Shown here in pieces: positions 46,608 through 55,440 of a stretch of DNA of 64,000 bases (position 1 is the first letter of the stretch; each line of letters starts with the position of its first letter). The notes below the pieces were generated by a model. That model did no database searches and was not told the origin of the DNA. It saw nothing but the letters and a program-made list of their open reading frames with translations. Origin of the DNA: Vibrio sp. S9_S30 (GTDB lineage: Bacteria; Pseudomonadota; Gammaproteobacteria; Enterobacterales; Vibrionaceae); contig NZ_JAAUWT010000004.1 in NCBI RefSeq assembly GCF_014694455.1, positions 300,516-364,515 on the forward strand. Reading direction: 5' to 3'. The translations under genes and the position numbers were made by a program.

Positions 46608-48767
46608 ATGAAGGAAAAGCGCCTATCGCTTTTCCTTCTTACTTGGCTGGCGGCTCTGTGTTTATGGGCGTCCAGCTTTTATGGCTATACTCAAGAAAAT
46701 CGCATTACTCAAGAAAATCGCCATGCCAAAGAATGGCAAGAGCCAAGTCAAGATGTTCTCGCTTTTTTCCCTACGGCGACTCGCACACTGCCAAAAGAAA
46801 AAGATCTCGCCATTATTCCCGTTTATCAACTTAACTCGCTATTGGGTTACGTGTTTGAGTCCGATGACTTAACGCACTTCCCTGGTTTTTCGGGTGAAAC
46901 CGTTAACCTCAACATTGGATTGGATGTAAACGGGGTTCTCCGTGGCATTAAGGTTCAACGGCATCATGAGCCGATCTTCCTTCACGGGCTTGGCGAAGAG
47001 CCCATGCTGGCGTTTATTGCGCAATACCTCAATCACAACATCCAGCATCGATTTTTGGTGGGTAGCAAACAAAACCGCACTCATGATGGGAAAACCCAAT
47101 ATTTTGACGGCGTAACCAAAGCCACGGTGTCGGTGATGGTGATAAACGATACGATCCTTAACTCGGCTCGTAAGGTGGCACGTCTTAAATTGGATGGCTT
47201 TGGCCGCGCAAACAAGCGTGTCGCTCAGTTTGTAATGGGATCACCCAAAAGGTATGACTTTCAGCAGTTAAAAAACGAAAACTTGGTATTGAGTTGGCAA
47301 GCGACGCTGGGTGAGTTTGCTCAGCAATTATCGGTGCCTGAAAGCCGTGCTGAGGATTGGCTAGAAAATCCAGAGGCACACTATGCGCTGAACTATCATC
47401 TGGCGTTTCTTAACCCACCTCAAATAGGCAAAAGTCTTCTAGGGGACTCAGAATATCAGCGGCTTATGAGCGAGCTGGAACCGGGCGAAATCGCTTTGCT
47501 ATTATCGTCTAGTGGTGGTTTTTCGCCTCTCGCAGAGGACTTTGTACCAGGCACAACACCGACAAGATTCAGCGTGACACAGCAAGGGATCAGTATCGAC
47601 ATCCGAGATCAGGATTTTTACAGCTTTTTCGACCCCAATTTGGTGGCAGGCTTTCCCGATTTTGAATTTATTAAAGTCTTCCGGTTAAAAAGCAGCAGTG
47701 GATTTGATCCGGCGCTTCCCGTGACGTTTCAGCTCAACGTACCCGTAAAAAAAAGCTTCCTAGAATACGAAGTTAAGACCGTAAGTCAGCAATATGACAT
47801 TCCTAATTCCCTGTGGGGATACCCAGCCATCAAGGACACGGAACCGATGCCTCTGTGGCAACAGATTTGGCAGCAACGCCAGTTCGAAACAGGGATGATT
47901 ATGCTTTACCTTGCCATCGTTACTTGTCTCTTTGTAAAGCAAAAATATTGGGTAACCTTCCCTAAATATTTTCCTTCATTCCGTTTGGCGTGTTTGATGT
48001 TTACTCTGTTTTTTCTAGGTTTCTATGCCCAAGGTCAGCTTTCGGTTGTCAATATTTATACCCTATTACTTTCCGTTTGGAACGGGTTTGAGATCACCGT
48101 GTTTTTACTCGATCCCGTCATCTTTGTTCTCTGGCTGTTTGTGTTTGTATCCTTATTTTTATGGGGGAGAGGGGTCTTTTGTGGCTGGCTTTGCCCATTT
48201 GGCGCCCTGCAAGAACTGATTGGGTTGGCCGCGAAAAAATGGAAGATCAAGCAATGGACAATTCAGCCACAAATACACAGCAAGCTCCAACGAGTTAAAT
48301 ACCCTGTTTTGGTGATTCTGGTGGTCACGAGTTTCTCTTCATTGACGTTGGCCGAAAATCTGGCGGAGTTGGAGCCGTTTAAAACGGCGATAACATTATG
48401 GTTTGTCCGTGATTGGTATTTTGTTGTTTACGCACTTTTGCTTTTGTTTATTGCACTTAAGATCCACAAGGTGTACTGCCGCTACTTGTGCCCATTAGGG
48501 GCTGGGTTGGCGGTACTCGGAAAGTTTCGTTTGTTCAGTTGGTTAAATCGAAAAAAGGAATGCGGTAGCCCTTGCCAGCTGTGCCGCAAAGCCTGTGATA
48601 TCGACGCCATTAACCTCAATGGCAGTATCGACTACAACGAATGTGTGCAGTGTTTAGAGTGTGTTGTTATCGCGGCGGATAACAATCGTTGTGTGGTTGA
48701 AAAGTACGGTGCAAAGAAACGTCGCAGGCAAAAACACATTCCCATGACCAACATCACCCACGTTTGA
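46608..48767 (+). CDS. NosR/NirI-like flavo-iron-sulfur membrane protein
   Basis: About 719 residues from Met at 46608; the frame is open from 46518 inside exaC. The periplasmic N part (after a first helix, LSLFLLTWLAALCLWA) has an FMN-binding domain with the covalent-FMN-like motif DGVTKATVSVMVINDTIL. Five or six membrane helices follow (about 455-690), with CGWLCPFGALQEL and CRYLCPLGAGL cysteine motifs and a C-terminal ferredoxin-like cluster CGSPCQLCRKACDI and CVQCLECV. NosR relatives pass electrons across the membrane. In this cluster it may connect PQQ oxidation or cofactor maturation to the quinone pool; the specific role is unknown. An 18-bp duplication near 46688-46723 repeats YTQENRI. 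Confidence 0.8.
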   Translation: MKEKRLSLFLLTWLAALCLWASSFYGYTQENRITQENRHAKEWQEPSQDVLAFFPTATRTLPKEKDLAIIPVYQLNSLLGYVFESDDLTHFPGFSGETVNLNIGLDVNGVLRGIKVQRHHEPIFLHGLGEEPMLAFIAQYLNHNIQHRFLVGSKQNRTHDGKTQYFDGVTKATVSVMVINDTILNSARKVARLKLDGFGRANKRVAQFVMGSPKRYDFQQLKNENLVLSWQATLGEFAQQLSVPESRAEDWLENPEAHYALNYHLAFLNPPQIGKSLLGDSEYQRLMSELEPGEIALLLSSSGGFSPLAEDFVPGTTPTRFSVTQQGISIDIRDQDFYSFFDPNLVAGFPDFEFIKVFRLKSSSGFDPALPVTFQLNVPVKKSFLEYEVKTVSQQYDIPNSLWGYPAIKDTEPMPLWQQIWQQRQFETGMIMLYLAIVTCLFVKQKYWVTFPKYFPSFRLACLMFTLFFLGFYAQGQLSVVNIYTLLLSVWNGFEITVFLLDPVIFVLWLFVFVSLFLWGRGVFCGWLCPFGALQELIGLAAKKWKIKQWTIQPQIHSKLQRVKYPVLVILVVTSFSSLTLAENLAELEPFKTAITLWFVRDWYFVVYALLLLFIALKIHKVYCRYLCPLGAGLAVLGKFRLFSWLNRKKECGSPCQLCRKACDIDAINLNGSIDYNECVQCLECVVIAADNNRCVVEKYGAKKRRRQKHIPMTNITHV

Positions 48768-48896
48768 AAGGACACGTATTTTCACCACTCGAAGGATTCT
48801 GAAAAGTAGGAAAGAAATCATCACAAAGTAGGATAGTTCGTTTTATGGCTTACCCGTAATCTGGAGTTCAGGATCAATAGAAAAGGAGCAGCAGAG

Positions 48897-48968
48897 ATGT
48901 GGAAAAAACCCGCTTACAAGGAACTTCGTTTAGGCATGGAAGTGACCTTATACATCAGTAATCGCTAG
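48897..48968 (+). CDS. pqqA: PQQ precursor peptide PqqA
   Basis: 23 residues, ending at TAG 48966-48968: MWKKPAYKELRLGMEVTLYI then S-N-R. It has the family's E-x3-Y pair (E15 and Y19), which are cross-linked by PqqE to build PQQ. AAAGGAG precedes the ATG by 9 bases. Too short for routine gene calling but placed right before pqqB and strongly matched. Confidence 0.95.
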   Translation: MWKKPAYKELRLGMEVTLYISNR

Positions 48969-49101
48969 ATCAACGGACTCTAGACACAATGAGAGAGGAC
49001 AGGATTTGCTTTTTGAATGAGATTTAAGGCATTTCCTGTATTCTCGAATTGGGACCAGCTAACCAGAACAACGCAAAAAATCCAGGGACAAGGAGAGTGG
49101 T

Positions 49102-50010
49102 ATGCATGTCATCATACTGGGTTCAGCAGCAGGAGGCGGTTACCCCCAATGGAACTGCCATTGCACAATGTGTAGCGGTTTAAGAAATGGAAAGGTCGTT
49201 GCAGAGCCTCGTACTCAGTCTTCCATTGCTGTTAGTGACGATGGTGAACATTGGGTCATCATTAATGCCTCACCGGATATACGCCAGCAAATCAATCACA
49301 ATCCATCGATTCACGGTTGTAAGGGGAAACGCGGTTCTTCTATTGCTGCGGTGGTCTTAACCGACGCTCAAGTTGACCATACCAGTGGGCTGTTGATCTT
49401 ACGTGAAGGGTTACCGATGGAGTTGTATTGCACCGAACAAGTGCGAGCGGAATTAACCGATGCTTTCCCGTTACTGACTGTCCTTTCGCATTGGCACGGA
49501 GGCTATCGACAACACACGATCGGGCATCAATCGTGGCATATTCCCAAGGTTCCTCATTTAAGGTTTGAAGCCATTCATTTGGAATCGAAAGCCCCACCGT
49601 ATTCCTCCCATCGTAATGATCCACACCCCGGCGATAACATTGCCATCCGCATAACGGATATCAGGACCGATCGAAATCTGGTGTATGCGCCTGGGCTTGA
49701 AAAGCCGAGCTCTGATATTGAGATGGCAATGAGCCATGCTGACTGTGTTTTAGCCGACGGCACATTGTGGACAGATGACGAAATGATATTAGAAGGGGTC
49801 GGGAGCGATCTGGGAACATCCATGGGGCACCTTCCTATCAGTGGAAAGCACGGCATGCTCGCGCTTCTGAGTCAGTTCGTAAAACCTCGGAAAATACTGG
49901 TTCATATCAACAATACCAACCCGATCTTAGATGAACGTGGCTTCGAGCGCATACAGGTGGTAAGAGCTGGGGTTGAAATCGGTTTTGATGGGATGACATT
50001 TGAGGTTTAG
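49102..50010 (+). CDS. pqqB: PQQ biosynthesis protein PqqB
   Basis: 302 residues, of the metallo-beta-lactamase fold: MHVIILGSAAGGGYPQWNCHCTMCSG, then LTDAQVDHTSGLL, HWHGGYRQH, ADGTLW, and the family's double Cys (NCHCTMC). PqqB hydroxylates the pathway intermediate or acts in its export; its role in other organisms is still partly open. AGGAG precedes the ATG. Stop TAG at 50008-50010. Confidence 0.95.
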   Translation: MHVIILGSAAGGGYPQWNCHCTMCSGLRNGKVVAEPRTQSSIAVSDDGEHWVIINASPDIRQQINHNPSIHGCKGKRGSSIAAVVLTDAQVDHTSGLLILREGLPMELYCTEQVRAELTDAFPLLTVLSHWHGGYRQHTIGHQSWHIPKVPHLRFEAIHLESKAPPYSSHRNDPHPGDNIAIRITDIRTDRNLVYAPGLEKPSSDIEMAMSHADCVLADGTLWTDDEMILEGVGSDLGTSMGHLPISGKHGMLALLSQFVKPRKILVHINNTNPILDERGFERIQVVRAGVEIGFDGMTFEV

Positions 50011-50070
50011 GTTTCATATTGATTCCACAAGGGCGAACTCGGGCGAGCATAAATATTGAGAGGTTGAGTG

Positions 50071-50895
50071 ATGCACCATCAAGACAGAACTAGGCACCAT
50101 CAAGACAGTTCCATGCCCCATCAAGATAGAACCGTGACTGCCATGACGCCTGATCAATTTCGTGAAGCCTTGCTAAGCAAAGGGGCGCTTTACCACATTC
50201 ATCATCCATTTCACAAAGCGATGTACCAAGGGAAATGCAGCCCAGAGCAGATAAGAGCTTGGGTGGCAAACCGGTTCTACTATCAAGTTTCGATTCCCAT
50301 AAAAGACGCCGCCATACTGGCAAACTGCCGCCGTCCCGACATTCGGAGAAAGTGGGTGCAACGCATTCTGGATCACGATGGCCACGATAATCAAGAAGAG
50401 CGGTGGGGTGGCATAGAAGCTTGGCTGGAGCTAGCCGTTGCCGTTGGGCTTTCTCGCGAAGAAGTGCTGGAAGAAAAGTGGGTACTCCCCGGAGTGAGAT
50501 TTGCGGTGGATGCCTACGTCAATTTTGCCCGTCGGGCAACGTGGCAAGAGGCTGCGTGTTCGTCCCTTACGGAATTATTTGCCCCCGAGATCCATCAATC
50601 TCGATTGGATTCCTGGCCACAACATTACCCATGGATAGAGCAGCAAGGTCTCACCTATTTCCAACAACGCTTGTCTCAGGCGCGCCGAGATGTAGAGCAA
50701 GGTCTGGCGATCACCTTGGCGCATTTTGACACCGCAGACAAACAGAAACATGCGCTGAATATTTTGCAGTTCAAGCTCGATATTTTGTGGTCGATGTTGG
50801 ATGCCATCAGCATGGCGCATGAATTTAACCGAGCACCTTATCACGATCTTACCTCCGATGAGGCGGTTTGGCACCGAGGTCTCTTTCAGGGTTAA
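50071..50895 (+). CDS. pqqC: PQQ synthase PqqC, with a repeated His-rich N-terminal extension
   Basis: About 274 residues. The core begins at [23 protein letters not shown] (Met at 50143), the standard PqqC start, with [17 protein letters not shown] and [13 protein letters not shown]. Upstream is an in-frame extension of about 24 residues made of [14 protein letters not shown] and PHQDRTV. It is probably translated, because GAGAGG stands 7 bases before the ATG at 50071 while no ribosome site precedes Met 50143. PqqC closes the ring and oxidises the intermediate to PQQ. The stop TAA lies in a tandem repeat. Confidence 0.93.
   Translation: MHHQDRTRHHQDSSMPHQDRTVTAMTPDQFREALLSKGALYHIHHPFHKAMYQGKCSPEQIRAWVANRFYYQVSIPIKDAAILANCRRPDIRRKWVQRILDHDGHDNQEERWGGIEAWLELAVAVGLSREEVLEEKWVLPGVRFAVDAYVNFARRATWQEAACSSLTELFAPEIHQSRLDSWPQHYPWIEQQGLTYFQQRLSQARRDVEQGLAITLAHFDTADKQKHALNILQFKLDILWSMLDAISMAHEFNRAPYHDLTSDEAVWHRGLFQG
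50074..50136. repeat. 21-bp tandem repeat, 3 units, inside pqqC
   Basis: CACCATCAAGACAGAACTAGG, CACCATCAAGACAGTTCCATG and CCCCATCAAGATAGAACCGTG. Length divisible by three keeps the frame, giving the H-x-Q-D repeats at the N terminus. Confidence 0.88.
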
Positions 50896-50968
50896 GGAAA
50901 GAATGTTCAGGGTTAAGGAAAGAATGTTCAGGGTTAAGGAAAGAACGTGCAAGATTAAGGAAAGAATA
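50885..50968. repeat. 21-bp tandem repeat, 4 units, joining the pqqC stop to the pqqD start
   Basis: TTCAGGGTTAAGGAAAGAAT G in the first two copies, then ...GAACG and TGCAAGATTAAGGAAAGAATA. Each unit has a TAA, an AAGGA ribosome site and (in three of four) an ATG, so every copy is a miniature stop-RBS-start junction; the first supplies the pqqC stop, the last the pqqD ribosome site and ATG. Confidence 0.9.
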
Positions 50969-51246
50969 TGGACTTTAAGAAAAACCTCAACGAAAAGTGG
51001 AAACGAAATCCAACGTTTCGAATGCAGTATGAGCAAGCACAGCAGAGCCATGTGCTTTTGTTCCCAGAGGGAATGGTGACATTAAGCGACAGTGCGGCGG
51101 AAGTGCTTGCCATGTTTGAACAAGAAACCACGCCGAATAGCGCCATCACCCAATTGTGTGCTCGGTATCCGAACGAAGATATTGAAGGTGACATCATCGA
51201 ATTTCTGGATGTAGCGTATGACAAACAATGGCTCCAACCCTATTAA
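50968..51246 (+). CDS. pqqD: PQQ biosynthesis peptide chaperone PqqD
   Basis: 92 residues. LLFPEGMVTLSDSAAEVLAMFE and VAYDKQWLQPY are the family segments. PqqD holds PqqA for the radical SAM enzyme PqqE. Its ribosome site is the last repeat unit; the 3' end overlaps pqqE by 29 bases, coupling the two, which agrees with their joint function. Confidence 0.94.
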   Translation: MDFKKNLNEKWKRNPTFRMQYEQAQQSHVLLFPEGMVTLSDSAAEVLAMFEQETTPNSAITQLCARYPNEDIEGDIIEFLDVAYDKQWLQPY

Positions 51247-52348
51247 GCCGCCGTTCTGGTTATTGCTTGAGCTGACGTATCAATGTCCGCTTCACTGCGC
51301 TTATTGCTCCAACCCCATTGATTTGGGGAGCAAAGAGCAAGAACTTTCTACTGAGCAATGGTTTGATGTATTAGATCAAGGAAGGGAGCTTGGCGCGGTC
51401 CAATTAGGGCTTTCTGGTGGTGAGCCGCTAATGCGTAAAGACCTGACCGATATCGTTGCTCATGCTCATCAACTTGGTTATTACATTAACTTGATCACGT
51501 CAGGGATTGGGTTAACGCAATCTCGGATAGAAGACCTAAAACAGGCAGGGCTGGACCATATTCAGATCAGCCTGCAAGCCGCCGATCCAGAAATGAGCGA
51601 TGCCATTGCTGGAAAAAAGAAAGCGTTTCAGCACAAAGTGAACATGGCGAAAGCCGTGAAGCAAGCCGGTTTTCCTATGGTGTTAAATGCCGTTATTACT
51701 CGGCAAAATATCCATGAAATAGAGAGCATCATGGCATTGAGTTGTGAACTGAAAGCCGATTACGTCGAACTGGCCACATCGCAATATTATGGTTGGGCAT
51801 TCGAAAATCGCGCCTCCTTACTGCCGTCCAAGGCTGAAATCGAACAAGCCGAATGTGAAGTGAATGCATTCAGAGATGCCTGCGATAAAAGCGCCCCAAC
51901 GTTTATATTTGTCACGCCCGATTACTATGAAGATCGCCCCAAGGCTTGCATGAGGGGCTGGGGAAGCATTTTTACCTGTATTGCTCCTGATGGCACAGCG
52001 TTACCTTGCCATAGTGCAGCACTGCTGGATTTGCCTTTCCTTAATGTTAAAGAACACAGCTTAAAACACATATGGTACGAATCTGAGAGCTTTAATGCGT
52101 TTAGGGGGTTCGAGTGGATGGAAGAGCCCTGCAAAAGCTGTGATGAAAAAGAATTGGATTTCGGAGGCTGCCGATGCCAAGCCATGTTGCTGACGGGCAA
52201 TGCTGCTGCGACGGATCCGGTGTGCAATAAATCACCTCATCATCACAAGATAACGGAGGCGATTTTGCAAGCCTCTTCTGGCTGCCACAATGAATTGGTG
52301 ATGCGGCACATGAGAAACAGCCAAACCATATTGTTGTCAAAACCCTAA
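51218..52348 (+). CDS. pqqE: PqqA peptide cyclase PqqE (radical SAM)
   Basis: 376 residues. The radical SAM site is C23-PLH-C27-AY-C30, followed by LGLSGGEPLMRKDL. C-terminal SPASM cysteines appear in PCKSCDEKELDFGGCRCQA and DPVCNKS. It cross-links the Glu and Tyr of PqqA. Starts inside pqqD (29-base overlap), and the stop lies in a CCCTAA array. Confidence 0.96.
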   Translation: MTNNGSNPIKPPFWLLLELTYQCPLHCAYCSNPIDLGSKEQELSTEQWFDVLDQGRELGAVQLGLSGGEPLMRKDLTDIVAHAHQLGYYINLITSGIGLTQSRIEDLKQAGLDHIQISLQAADPEMSDAIAGKKKAFQHKVNMAKAVKQAGFPMVLNAVITRQNIHEIESIMALSCELKADYVELATSQYYGWAFENRASLLPSKAEIEQAECEVNAFRDACDKSAPTFIFVTPDYYEDRPKACMRGWGSIFTCIAPDGTALPCHSAALLDLPFLNVKEHSLKHIWYESESFNAFRGFEWMEEPCKSCDEKELDFGGCRCQAMLLTGNAAATDPVCNKSPHHHKITEAILQASSGCHNELVMRHMRNSQTILLSKP

Positions 52349-52378
52349 CCCTAACCCTAACCCTAACCCTAACCCTAA
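52343..52378. repeat. CCCTAA hexamer array, 6 perfect copies, at the pqqE stop
   Basis: Six perfect CCCTAA repeats; the first supplies the final proline codon (CCC) and TAA stop of pqqE. The sequence equals the vertebrate-type telomere repeat. It sits 12 bases before the pqqF start codon. Confidence 0.98.
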
Positions 52379-52390
52379 GCCGATGACGTG

Positions 52391-54445
52391 ATGAGTGATT
52401 TAAGTGTTCCTCCCTTTAGGCAAACGCAAGAACGGATAACCGCTTCTGGCGATGTTTGGATTTGTTGGGAGCATGTTTCGGGGCTCACACACTGGCATTG
52501 TCCAAACCTCTATCGAAGCCGTCCAGAACCTCTGTTTTCTGCATCGATCATGGTAAAAACACCGTCGTATGATGACAGCGGAGTGACCCATGCTGTTGAA
52601 CATTTGGTGCTACGAGGGTGCCATAAATATCGCGACCCCCGCCATTTTTGGCAATTACGCTCAAGCTTAGCGCTGGCGGAGTTTAATGCCACCACTCGTC
52701 GTGGTAACACGCGATTTCACCTTTCAGGCACGCATAAAGAGGATGCCTACCTGGGATTGGACTTTTTTCTTCATTCCACGCTTTGTCCTTTGTTGAAGGA
52801 AGGAGAATGGAAAGAAAAAGAGTGGCAAAAAAGGGAGTGGCCATCAGAAAACCACGATAAAGCCTATGTTCAAAAAGGGGAGCTCAGTGCGCTGTACCAA
52901 GAGTTACAGGGGTATGAAAGCAATGAACACTTTCAACAAGCGTGTCGAATGATAGAGGAGTTAAACTACCCCTTATATTCAGGAAGAGCAAAATACATTT
53001 CGACACTGTCCCTACCCGAAATCCGTCAATATTATTGGCATCACTACCGTCCAGAGTATTTTTGCATTGTAACGGCAGGGAAGTGGAGCCTAAAACACAT
53101 TTGGCAAAGTATGGTTGCCGCATTGGCGTGTCGAACAAACAAGGAGCCAGAAAAGCTTTCGTTAACGAATCAATGGATAAAGAGCGCTCAAACGGAATCG
53201 CCTGACCGGATACTCACATTAAGAATGTCAGACAAAAAAGCGGTACAGATCTACAAAATGCTGAGTGAAGGGCATATTCAATCGACCTTAGACAGGCTTG
53301 GCTATCGTTTGCTGCCTTTGACCACCATGCTTGATCCGAAACCGACAATAAGGCTGAAAAGTGACAAGGGCGACTACGATGAATTATTGTCTCGTTACCT
53401 CAGCATGTTGGCGAATCAATGGACACAAAGCCAAGAAGCGACAAACATTTGGTTTCAGTATTGTATGGCTCAGCGCAGGGATATGATGAAAAAGTGGGGC
53501 GATAATTTGACCACACTTTATCTTTCGAGCCAGTCTTTCACTCTCGGAATGAACGTGCCTAAAAGCAAAGCCGAACCGGTAGGAGACTGGTTACCAGAGT
53601 TGATCTATCATCAAACGGTGACGATATTTGCTCGACTGCCTAAAAGTAATCCCCACTTGCGCACCGCATACGAAAGCTGGATTCAAGAACTCCTTTTTTA
53701 TGTGACTCAATATTTCAAAACCACAAAACACGCCGTCTTTTCCCATGAGCAAACCGTTTATGGGACTCACAGCGACATACATGGCTTATCGATTCACCTT
53801 TCTTGCTCCGCGCTTATCTTCTGGCAACATTTTGATGACCACTTTCGTGAGCATGAACCGCCAGGCTTTAGGCTGAATTCGCTGAAATCGGAACAGGTGA
53901 TTTTTACGCCTCTTCTCACCCCCCATAGTGATATGAGCTATAGCGTGCGTGAACCTTCCGTGAGTTTTGAGCAAAGCCAAGACGGCGTAAGAATGGCATT
54001 CCGATTACCCGATTCGGTTTCCATTTTTTATCAATGTGCGGCGGTACAATGGGTATTGCAGCAAACGTCTGTGATTGAAATGAGGTTAAATGGTCAGCTC
54101 TACGGCATCAGTGCGACAATAAAACCGGAATGGAATGCGTTGGAAATTTGCAGCCACTTCGACAAGGAACCTCACCATACGCGCAAAATATTGTGTGAGG
54201 AAATTCAAGCCTTTAGCCTTAAGCATCTCCAGCCTTGTGAAATACAGAGTGCGTATCAAGGTGCGCGGGGGTTGATGGCATCGCAATTGAGCAAGTATCA
54301 GCCCGACTTCTACAAAACGGCATATCGGTTGCTGGGCATATCGCTTGATACGCCAGAGACTGAAGAGGCATCTGGTCTGGCATTTACGTTGGCTATGTGG
54401 AAAACCGCCCTCGCTCCGTACTTAAAAGTAAGAAAGGAAAAGTAG
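52391..54445 (+). CDS. pqqF: PqqF-like M16-family zinc peptidase
   Basis: About 684 residues from ATG 52391 (a GTG lies directly before). The M16 zinc motif is H68-A-V-E71-H72 (THAVEHLVLRG), with the more distant Glu in EHFQQACRMIEELNYP about 120 residues further on. Region 110-165 carries charged repeats EWKEKEWQKREW, again of short-repeat character. PqqF proteases free the modified PqqA core from the peptide. It closes the pqq operon, ending 9 bases before the convergent response regulator gene. Confidence 0.85.
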   Translation: MSDLSVPPFRQTQERITASGDVWICWEHVSGLTHWHCPNLYRSRPEPLFSASIMVKTPSYDDSGVTHAVEHLVLRGCHKYRDPRHFWQLRSSLALAEFNATTRRGNTRFHLSGTHKEDAYLGLDFFLHSTLCPLLKEGEWKEKEWQKREWPSENHDKAYVQKGELSALYQELQGYESNEHFQQACRMIEELNYPLYSGRAKYISTLSLPEIRQYYWHHYRPEYFCIVTAGKWSLKHIWQSMVAALACRTNKEPEKLSLTNQWIKSAQTESPDRILTLRMSDKKAVQIYKMLSEGHIQSTLDRLGYRLLPLTTMLDPKPTIRLKSDKGDYDELLSRYLSMLANQWTQSQEATNIWFQYCMAQRRDMMKKWGDNLTTLYLSSQSFTLGMNVPKSKAEPVGDWLPELIYHQTVTIFARLPKSNPHLRTAYESWIQELLFYVTQYFKTTKHAVFSHEQTVYGTHSDIHGLSIHLSCSALIFWQHFDDHFREHEPPGFRLNSLKSEQVIFTPLLTPHSDMSYSVREPSVSFEQSQDGVRMAFRLPDSVSIFYQCAAVQWVLQQTSVIEMRLNGQLYGISATIKPEWNALEICSHFDKEPHHTRKILCEEIQAFSLKHLQPCEIQSAYQGARGLMASQLSKYQPDFYKTAYRLLGISLDTPETEEASGLAFTLAMWKTALAPYLKVRKEK

Positions 54446-54453
54446 CTGGGCTC

Positions 54454-55122
54454 CTAGCGCCTCAAATAGCGATCAAAATCGATATTGGTTACGCCCACTA
54501 CCGCTTGAATTCGGTTATGAACCCCCAGTTTTTTCAGTATTGCAGAAACATGCGATTTTACGGTGGTTTCTGAGATATTAAGATCGTAAGCGATTTGCTT
54601 ATTCGCACTGCCTTGCGACATCGACTTCAAAACCAACAACTGGCGGCGGGTTAAGGTGCTTAACATGTCGGCAGAAAATGAAGGTTCTTTGCTTCGTTGT
54701 CCAGAGAATCGGGTGTCGTCCGTTGCTCTAATGATGTTTGCCGGTAGATACACATGCCCATTAATGATTTGAGAAAAAGCATTGGTCATTTCTTCCCGTG
54801 AAGAAGACTTCGATATAAAACCAATTGCGCCATACGCGATGGTTTGGAGGATGGTTTGTTTGTTGGTTTCAGCCGATATAATGGCAACAGGGACAGAAGG
54901 TGCTTGGTTTCTAAGCTCAAGTAGCCCGTTAAGTCCACCCATGCCGGGCATGTTGAGATCCAATAAGATGAGATCGGTATCTGGATGTTCGTTTACGTAT
55001 TCCAGTGTTGTCGGAACGTCTTCCGTTTGATGAATGGAGCAATTTAAAAATCGTCCTTTAATAACGGAAACCAAAGCGTCTCTAAACAACGGGTGATCAT
55101 CGGCAATCAAGAATTTGTACAT
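54454..55122 (-). CDS. NarL-family response regulator, ErdR/AgmR-like
   Basis: 222 residues. A receiver domain with IADDHPLFRDA and the acceptor D55 in LILLDLNMPG, then a LuxR-type helix-turn-helix (LTRRQLLVLKSMSQG and SETTVKSHVSAILKKLGV). In Pseudomonas such regulators (AgmR/ErdR) control the quinoprotein alcohol dehydrogenase genes, so the same is likely here. It is convergent with pqqF and divergent from the FIST and kinase genes. Confidence 0.88.
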   Translation of the reverse strand: MYKFLIADDHPLFRDALVSVIKGRFLNCSIHQTEDVPTTLEYVNEHPDTDLILLDLNMPGMGGLNGLLELRNQAPSVPVAIISAETNKQTILQTIAYGAIGFISKSSSREEMTNAFSQIINGHVYLPANIIRATDDTRFSGQRSKEPSFSADMLSTLTRRQLLVLKSMSQGSANKQIAYDLNISETTVKSHVSAILKKLGVHNRIQAVVGVTNIDFDRYLRR

Positions 55123-55440
55123 GCGAATCCCTCTTCCTTAAGGTTTTCTTATCATTCTTTGTTCCTACTGGCGTAACGCTTAAGTTTCAGTAAGTTATGC
55201 ATACTGAAACTAATAACCATGTTATTTATGGTTTCTTTTAGTGTAATCAGCTCAATTTATAATGCTTGTGCTAAAAGTGAGACCTAGACTATATGAGGAG
55301 AAGTTTAATGACAAATATCCTTCTTAAGTATGATTAACGTCCCGTCAGGGCAAGCTAGACTGAATCTATCCCTGTTGGTTCTATCGACAACATCGTTCTT
55401 TAGACGAACATGAGCCCAAAAATACTTATAAGGAAAATGG
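55123..55440. other. 318-bp divergent promoter region between the response regulator and FIST genes
   Basis: No gene. It contains a 10-bp inverted repeat, AGTTTCAGTA...TACTGAAACT, at 55183-55211, listed next, and the FIST ribosome site AAGGAAA just before 55441. Confidence 0.7.
55183..55211. promoter_or_regulatory. Perfect 10-bp inverted repeat in the divergent promoter
   Basis: AGTTTCAGTA and TACTGAAACT separated by 9 bases; centre about 75 bp upstream of the regulator and 240 bp upstream of the FIST gene. Plausible dimer binding site. Confidence 0.5.

Noticed and set aside
50575..51051. 158-codon minus-strand frame with repeated LSLTLNI
   Set aside because: It is the antisense reading of the 21-bp repeat and of pqqC; the repetition comes from the DNA repeat.
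52343..52378. Eukaryotic telomere contamination
   Set aside because: The array provides the stop of pqqE in frame and similar repeats occur at other stops, so a local origin is more likely; it still deserves read-level checking.
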